DNA of 64,000 nucleotides from Actinobacteria bacterium UBA2279. Lineage in GTDB: Bacteria > Actinomycetota > Coriobacteriia > Anaerosomatales > Anaerosomataceae. Both the position numbers and the translations under genes were made by a program. Location: positions 17,199 through 81,198 of the forward strand of contig DDWT01000032.1 of the NCBI GenBank assembly GCA_002347365.1, read 5' to 3'. Each line of letters opens with the position of its first letter. Position 1 is the first letter of the stretch. The notes below the pieces were generated by a model. It saw nothing but the letters and a program-made list of their open reading frames with translations, searched no databases and was not told where the DNA came from. Positions 59,703 to 64,000 of this stretch are shown one piece after another.

Positions 59703-60787
59703 TGAAGACACCGCTTGAGTGCTTTGAGTGCGGACATCTGGTCACCCCCACGATCGAGGAGCGGATTGAGGTCCTGCCTGTTCGAGGTGAGGATGTTGAG
59801 GTCTGCGCCCGGGTCGGGGTGTGCCCCCACTGTGGTGTGGACATGTCTGTGACCGAGCTGGACGAGGCGACGCTTATCACGGCATTCAACACCTACAGGC
59901 AGCGGCACGGACTGCTGGCGCCTGAGGAGATGGTTCGGCTTCGTGAGCGGTACGGGCTTGGTCAGCGCGCCTTCTCGCTACTCCTTGGCTGGGGAGAGAT
60001 CACTCTTCATCGGTACGAGAGTGGCTCCCTGCAGGACGCGGCTCATAATGCGCAGTTGCGAATGGCGGCGGACCCTGCCAACGTCCGAATACTGTTGGAG
60101 GCAAACGGGCACCGGCTGACCGTGCGCCAGCGCGCCAAGCTGGAGGTTGCCCTTGGAGCACTCGAAGCTGGTGGGACGGCGTCGGATGCGTGCTCGTGTG
60201 AAGACCGATTCGTCGTCCGAGAGGAACAGGACGCCTACGGGGGATGGCGCAAGCTCGAGGTGTCTAAGCTGCGCGAGATGATGATCTTCTTCGCGCGATT
60301 GCCGGAGATGTTCCCCACCAAGCTGAACAAGCTGCTCTTCTATGCGGACTTCCTGCACTTCAAGAGGCACGGTGTCTCCATCAGTGGCTCGCCGTATCTG
60401 GCGTTCCCGTATGGACCTGTGCCTGATCACTACGGCACGATTCGCGCGGATCTCTGTGAATCCGGAGCACTCGCGACGCGGGAAGTCTATGGCCCGGATT
60501 GGGGGGGCGAGATTCTCACTGCGGAGCGTGCTGTGGACAAGGACTTGTTCACAGCCGAGGAGCTAGAGACGCTGCAGGAAGTCGCAACGGGTCTTGCCGG
60601 GCTCACTGCCTCCAGGATCGCTGAGCTATCCCACAAAGAAGCGGCGTGGTCCAACACGCCGCACAGGGACATGATCAGCTACGAGTGGGCGAAGGAGCTC
60701 AAGGCGATTGGTGCGGATGATGACCAGGCAGATGTCAGCACTCTCGATGTGACTCGAGAAGCGCCCCCTAACCCAGCAGCTCGCTGA
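59702..60787 (+). CDS. MqsA-type antitoxin with Panacea (SocA-like) domain
   Basis: The 361 residues have three parts: an N-terminal zinc finger (CFECGHLV, then VCPHCGVDM), an XRE-like HTH (LRERYGLGQRAFSLLLGWGE, ITLHRYESG), and a C-terminal DUF4065/Panacea domain (KLNKLLFYADFLHFKRHGVS, SPYLAFPYGPVPDHY). The Panacea domain is known as a promiscuous antitoxin domain that neutralises diverse toxins. Its end overlaps the convergent parE by 20 bases within the repeat. Confidence 0.87.
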   Translation: MKTPLECFECGHLVTPTIEERIEVLPVRGEDVEVCARVGVCPHCGVDMSVTELDEATLITAFNTYRQRHGLLAPEEMVRLRERYGLGQRAFSLLLGWGEITLHRYESGSLQDAAHNAQLRMAADPANVRILLEANGHRLTVRQRAKLEVALGALEAGGTASDACSCEDRFVVREEQDAYGGWRKLEVSKLREMMIFFARLPEMFPTKLNKLLFYADFLHFKRHGVSISGSPYLAFPYGPVPDHYGTIRADLCESGALATREVYGPDWGGEILTAERAVDKDLFTAEELETLQEVATGLAGLTASRIAELSHKEAAWSNTPHRDMISYEWAKELKAIGADDDQADVSTLDVTREAPPNPAAR

Positions 60788-60802
60788 GGAAGTCGCGACG
60801 CG
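60768..60802. repeat. Direct repeat copy 2: 3' end of the intact parE
   Basis: Partner of 59248-59282 (33 of 35 identical). The unit between the copies, about 1.5 kb, carries exactly the MqsR/Panacea pair. Confidence 0.85.
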
Positions 60803-61091
60803 AGTGCAGGATGCGGAGCACCACGATGGCTGCGTCCGCGGCCCGGTAGAAGACGACATACGGCTCCACCACGATGAACCGCACGCCTGGCGTGACCAGC
60901 TCAAACTCCTCCGGCGACAGCGTGACACCCATATCGGGGAAGTCCGCCAGCCGATCGACTGCTTGCTGCAGTCGCGACAGCAGGGCGTATGCCGCTGCGA
61001 CGTCGTGCTCGCTCACGTATGCGAAAGCCGAATCGAGGTCATCGGCCGCAGCCGGTGTGAACCGGACGGCGCGCCTACCGTTGGCTGTCAT
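60768..61091 (-). CDS. parE: ParE/RelE-family toxin
   Basis: The 107 residues include RRAVRFTPAAADDLDSAFAY, LSRLQQAVDRLADFPDMGVT, VRFIVVEPYVVFYRAADAAI and VVLRILHSRRDFLSELL, a typical ParE fold with the C-terminal HSRRD motif. It overlaps the antitoxin gene by 17 bases. Confidence 0.9.
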   Translation of the reverse strand: MTANGRRAVRFTPAAADDLDSAFAYVSEHDVAAAYALLSRLQQAVDRLADFPDMGVTLSPEEFELVTPGVRFIVVEPYVVFYRAADAAIVVLRILHSRRDFLSELLG

Positions 61092-61347
61092 CGACCCGCG
61101 TCCTCACGCGATCGAACACGGACGCCGCGTCGAGTAGCGCCTGGCCGCCTTCGATCTGTCGGTCGGCCGCGAGCAGACGGGCCTGCAACTTCACGCGCGC
61201 CTCAGCGCGCTGGTACGCCTCGTAGCTCATGACAACGAGGTCTGCCTCGCCGTTGCGGGTAAGGACCACGGGTTCGTCGATGGAGTGGCACAGGTCGGCG
61301 AAGCCGGTGTAGTCCTGACGGATCGCTGTGGACGGCTTGATGCGCAT
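61075..61347 (-). CDS. Phd/YefM-family antitoxin
   Basis: The 90 residues from ATG 61347 (GGAGGCG upstream) contain RIKPSTAIRQDYTGFADLCH, EPVVLTRNGEADLVVMSYEA and YQRAEARVKLQARL, typical of Phd/YefM DNA-binding antitoxins. It is co-translated with parE. ATTCGG/CCGAAT arms in the upstream 50 bases may be its operator. Confidence 0.88.
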   Translation of the reverse strand: MRIKPSTAIRQDYTGFADLCHSIDEPVVLTRNGEADLVVMSYEAYQRAEARVKLQARLLAADRQIEGGQALLDAASVFDRVRTRVDDSQR

Positions 61348-61522
61348 GGGGCGCCTCCGGATTCGGGCTCTGGTGCGTATGTCATTTAGATATCCGAATT
61401 CTATCACCTCCTGCGTGCGTGATGCTGCTTCCGTGATGATGGGCTCCACCGCTATCCGAAGCCTGACCGGCATCTATCCGACCACCGATCCCGGTGTCAC
61501 ACCCCTCTGCTACGCTTCTACC

Positions 61523-62998
61523 ATGAGCACACGATTATCGAAATCACGCTTCCAGAAAGGCCTGCAGTGTCCGAGGGCGCTGTGGCTGTCGGTGCACGAG
61601 CCTCAGGCCGCCGCGCCGGTCATGGAGTCCAAGCAGTGGATCTTCGACCAGGGCACCGAGGTGGGCCGGCTCGCACAGCAGCTCTTCGCCGGCGGCGTGG
61701 AGGTCACCGAGGACTACCGTCACCAGCGTGAGGCGATCGAGACGACACGCCGCCTCATCGAAGACGGCGCAACCGTCCTCTACGAGCCCGCCTTCTACTT
61801 CGACGGTGTGCTCGTGCGCGTGGACGTGCTCGTGAAGACCGGCGACGTGTGGGACCTCTACGAAGTGAAGTCCACTACCAAGGTGAGGCCCGAGCACGTG
61901 ACCGACGCCGCGGTGCAGACCTACGTCGTTGAAGGCTGCGGCCTCACCGTTCGACGGGTGAGCATCGTGCACCTCGATACGTCCTACGTCTACGAGGGCG
62001 GCGAGTACGACGTCTCCTCGCTCTTCACCGTCGCGGACGTGACCGCCGAGGCGCGCGCGTTCATGCCTGAGGTCCCGCAGCTACTGGAGTCGTTCCGCAC
62101 CATGCTGGAAGGCCCTGAGCCCGAGGTCCGTGTGGGCAGCCGGTGCACCACTCCCTACGAGTGTGACTTCAGCGCCCGATGTCACGCGTTCATGCCTGCC
62201 GAGCACCCCATCACCAACCTGCCGCGCCTGTCGGAGCGAGCGCTGCACGCACTGCTCGATCTGGGAGTCACCTGCATCCGCGATATCCCTGACGACTTCA
62301 GCGGGCTGACGTCCGCTCAGGCGCAGACGGTCGCCGCGGTCAAAGCTGGCGAGCCGCTGATTCGGAGCGACGGCCTTGCTGCGGCGCTGGGCGCGCTCAC
62401 TTGGCCCGTCTACCATCTCGATTTCGAGACCATCAACCCCGCGCTTCCCCTGTGGCCTGGCACGCGGCCCTACCAGGTCATCCCGTTCCAATACTCGATC
62501 CACGTGCATCAGCGAGACGGCAGCTTCGAGCATCGCGAGTATCTGCACACCGACGGCACCGACCCGCGTCGCCCTCTCGCCGAGCGGATGCTCGCTGACC
62601 TTGGCGAGGCCGGTTCGATCACTCACTACACGTCATTCGAGCGTCAGCGGCTTGAGGGTCTCGCAGCCGCGTTCCCTGATCTTGCCGGGCGCATCGAAGC
62701 GGTCCTTAGCCGGCTCTTCGACCTCGAGCCGGTCATCAAGCGGTTCACCACACACCCGGACGCCTGCGGGCGCACGAGCATCAAATACGTGTTGCCGGCC
62801 TGGTGCCCCGACATGTCCTACGCGGGCCTGGAGATCGGCGACGGTCAGACCGCGAGCGTGCGTTACACCATGGCCGTTCGCGGGATGCTTTCTGCCGAGG
62901 AGACCGAGCAGCTGTATGCGGATCTGCTCGTCTACTGCGGACAGGACACCTTCGCGATGGTGCGGTTGCTGGAGAGGCTGAGGGAGGAGTGCGGGTGA
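61523..62998 (+). CDS. DUF2779 protein: PD-(D/E)XK nuclease-like plus DEDD-like domain
   Basis: The 491 residues begin MSTRLSKSRFQKGLQCPRAL with a Cys near residue 16. RVDVLVKTGDVWDLYEVKST (Asp, Glu, Lys of the nuclease core) is near 105-125, and CTTPYECDFSARC near 210-222 supplies three more Cys, the Cas4/AddB iron-sulfur pattern. A second domain begins YHLDFETINPALPLWPGTRP near 300 and ends YCGQDTFAMVRLLE, like a DEDD exonuclease. ATG 61523 is 6 bases after a TACGCT box and lacks an SD. Probably a DNA-processing or defence enzyme. Confidence 0.82.
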   Translation: MSTRLSKSRFQKGLQCPRALWLSVHEPQAAAPVMESKQWIFDQGTEVGRLAQQLFAGGVEVTEDYRHQREAIETTRRLIEDGATVLYEPAFYFDGVLVRVDVLVKTGDVWDLYEVKSTTKVRPEHVTDAAVQTYVVEGCGLTVRRVSIVHLDTSYVYEGGEYDVSSLFTVADVTAEARAFMPEVPQLLESFRTMLEGPEPEVRVGSRCTTPYECDFSARCHAFMPAEHPITNLPRLSERALHALLDLGVTCIRDIPDDFSGLTSAQAQTVAAVKAGEPLIRSDGLAAALGALTWPVYHLDFETINPALPLWPGTRPYQVIPFQYSIHVHQRDGSFEHREYLHTDGTDPRRPLAERMLADLGEAGSITHYTSFERQRLEGLAAAFPDLAGRIEAVLSRLFDLEPVIKRFTTHPDACGRTSIKYVLPAWCPDMSYAGLEIGDGQTASVRYTMAVRGMLSAEETEQLYADLLVYCGQDTFAMVRLLERLREECG

Positions 62999-63079
62999 GG
63001 CCGAAGGCTCGGTGCGTCGGCTTCATTCCAGACTATATTTCGTGTAGCAGAAGTAGATGCCTTGAGGTACTATCGTGAC

Positions 63080-63943
63080 ATGAAGTATACCATTCACACA
63101 ACTCACGACGATCCACCCTCCGGCCTCGAGCGCTCTCTAGGTCCTTCCCAAGCACGTTTGCTTCTCAAGCTTGCGGAACGCTTCGGCTCGTCGTTTACGG
63201 CTGAGCAAGTCCGTGGTGACCCCACGATTCAGGATCCGCATCTAAAGGGACGCTTGAACGACCTTGTGACAAAGGGCTGGCTATTCAGTCTGGGTCGGGG
63301 AGCCTATATGATCGTGCCACTTGAGGCAGGCCCCGACTCTAGCTCGTACGCCGTCAATCGCTACTTGGCGGCGGCCACGATCGCAGGCGATCGCGACTAC
63401 TACCTCTCGTACCGCACGGCGATGGAGCTGCACGGCATGACGCTTCATCCCTGGCGTTCGGTGTACCTGTCCACGTCCTCCAGGCTGCGTGTTCGGGAGA
63501 TCCAACACTATTCGATCCAGCCCGTAACAGTGGCGCCGGAGCGCTTGTGGGGGACGGTGACGGCCGAGGTCATTCCCGATCATCGGGTCAACGTGTCATC
63601 GCGGGCTCGCACGATTGTGGACTGCATCGATCGACCAGGGTATGCCGGTGGCTTTGCGGACGTTGCCCTCGGTCTCACGCTCCTAGGTGACGATTTCGTC
63701 GCCACAGATGCTGTGGACGCCGCACTTCGATATGGCAGGGTATCGGTGATCAAACGTCTGGGCGTCCTCATCGACCTACTGGCGCCACAGCAACGCGCCG
63801 CGGTCGAGCCGCTGCTGTCGCGCGTCGATCGTACGCCGCACGTTATGGATCCGCAGTCGCCACGTGGGGGACGCCTCAACTCTCGGTGGGGAATCTGGAT
63901 GAACATCTCCGAGGACGAACTCTTGCAAGAGACGGTCTCATGA
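63080..63943 (+). CDS. abiEi: AbiEi-type antitoxin/transcriptional regulator
   Basis: The 287 residues have an N-terminal winged helix (LLLKLAERFGSSFTAEQVRG, LVTKGWLFSLGRGAYMIVPL) and the AbiEi C-terminal domain (YYLSYRTAMELHGMTLHPWR, SRARTIVDCIDRPGYAGGFA). AbiEi represses the abiE operon and counteracts AbiEii. ATG 63080 lies 6 bases after TACTAT (63068-63073). Its stop overlaps the next ATG (ATGA). Confidence 0.85.
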   Translation: MKYTIHTTHDDPPSGLERSLGPSQARLLLKLAERFGSSFTAEQVRGDPTIQDPHLKGRLNDLVTKGWLFSLGRGAYMIVPLEAGPDSSSYAVNRYLAAATIAGDRDYYLSYRTAMELHGMTLHPWRSVYLSTSSRLRVREIQHYSIQPVTVAPERLWGTVTAEVIPDHRVNVSSRARTIVDCIDRPGYAGGFADVALGLTLLGDDFVATDAVDAALRYGRVSVIKRLGVLIDLLAPQQRAAVEPLLSRVDRTPHVMDPQSPRGGRLNSRWGIWMNISEDELLQETVS

Positions 63944-64000
63944 TCCGCCGACCGGAGATAGGGAAGCTCGCGTTTCGGTACCAGGTGCCCGAGCGCACGA
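63940..64000 (+). CDS. abiEii: Start of an AbiEii-like nucleotidyltransferase toxin, cut by the window end
   Basis: ATG 63940 overlaps the abiEi stop. Only the first 20 codons are visible (MIRRPEIGKLAFRYQ). Position and N-terminus fit AbiEii, a tRNA-modifying nucleotidyltransferase of phage abortive infection; the catalytic motifs are outside the window. Confidence 0.6.
   Translation, partial: MIRRPEIGKLAFRYQVPERT

Overview
The window is about 64 kb of high-GC DNA from one strict or facultative anaerobe. I infer an uncultured Actinomycetota of the Coriobacteriia type (OPB41/Anaerosomatales-like). The reasons are the actinobacterial base and codon use with many GTG/TTG starts, a complete oxidative ornithine fermentation pathway, the end of a hybrid-cluster protein gene, a selenoprotein, an exported multihaem cytochrome, and an RND exporter with no outer-membrane partner, which points to a monoderm cell. 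The species cannot be named from the window.

Layout. 0-9.9 kb: end of hcp, a membrane phosphoesterase, a membrane M28 peptidase, a diguanylate cyclase, a DUF1461 protein, a DUF5679 zinc ribbon behind a structured leader, and a Trk potassium operon (trkA-trkA-small TM protein-trkH-secreted protein). 10-14.6 kb: tRNA-Gly(CCC), an M23-like protein, then rpsF-ssb-rpsR-rplI-dnaB. 14.6-18.8 kb: on the minus strand a CoA-binding protein preceded by a glutaredoxin whose first active-site Cys codon is TGA (selenocysteine, with a SECIS-like hairpin), an FAD dehydrogenase, and an ABC-2 exporter. 18.9-38.1 kb: ornithine fermentation genes ord-ortA-ortB, oraS-oraE, a glmL/mutL-type gene and orr. They are split by a vapBC module, a thioredoxin-like protein, an MNT/HepT module, a cytochrome, a perfect 26-bp inverted-repeat element, and an RND exporter with its MarR regulator. 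38-45.4 kb: a 5'-truncated histidine kinase, a small secreted protein, a complete two-component system, an M6 metalloprotease and a PQQ-type sugar dehydrogenase lipoprotein.

45.4-53.0 kb holds the most unusual content. A 137-residue Tat-lipoprotein-like peptide with a three-CxC carboxy terminus is followed by six genes that overlap or nearly abut. Five are radical SAM proteins (three with clear SPASM-type Cys-rich tails, one with a shorter Cys-rich tail, one HemN/HemW-like) and one is U32-like. The peptide's Shine-Dalgarno lies in a strong hairpin. I read this as an undescribed RiPP or cofactor-maturation system acting on an exported, membrane-anchored peptide. Downstream are two paralogous membrane proteins flanking two other membrane-anchored unknowns.

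56-64 kb is a toxin-antitoxin and defence island: HigBA-like with repeated operators, a solo XRE gene, MqsR with an MqsA/Panacea antitoxin inserted beside a duplicated parE 3' end, Phd-ParE, a DUF2779 nuclease-like protein with Cas4-type cysteines, and AbiEi with the start of AbiEii.

Ornithine pathway logic: Orr makes D-ornithine, OraSE (B12/PLP) makes 2,4-diaminopentanoate, Ord deaminates it to 2-amino-4-oxopentanoate, and OrtAB cleaves that with CoA to alanine and acetyl-CoA. The GlmL/MutL-type ATPase probably protects or reactivates the mutase.
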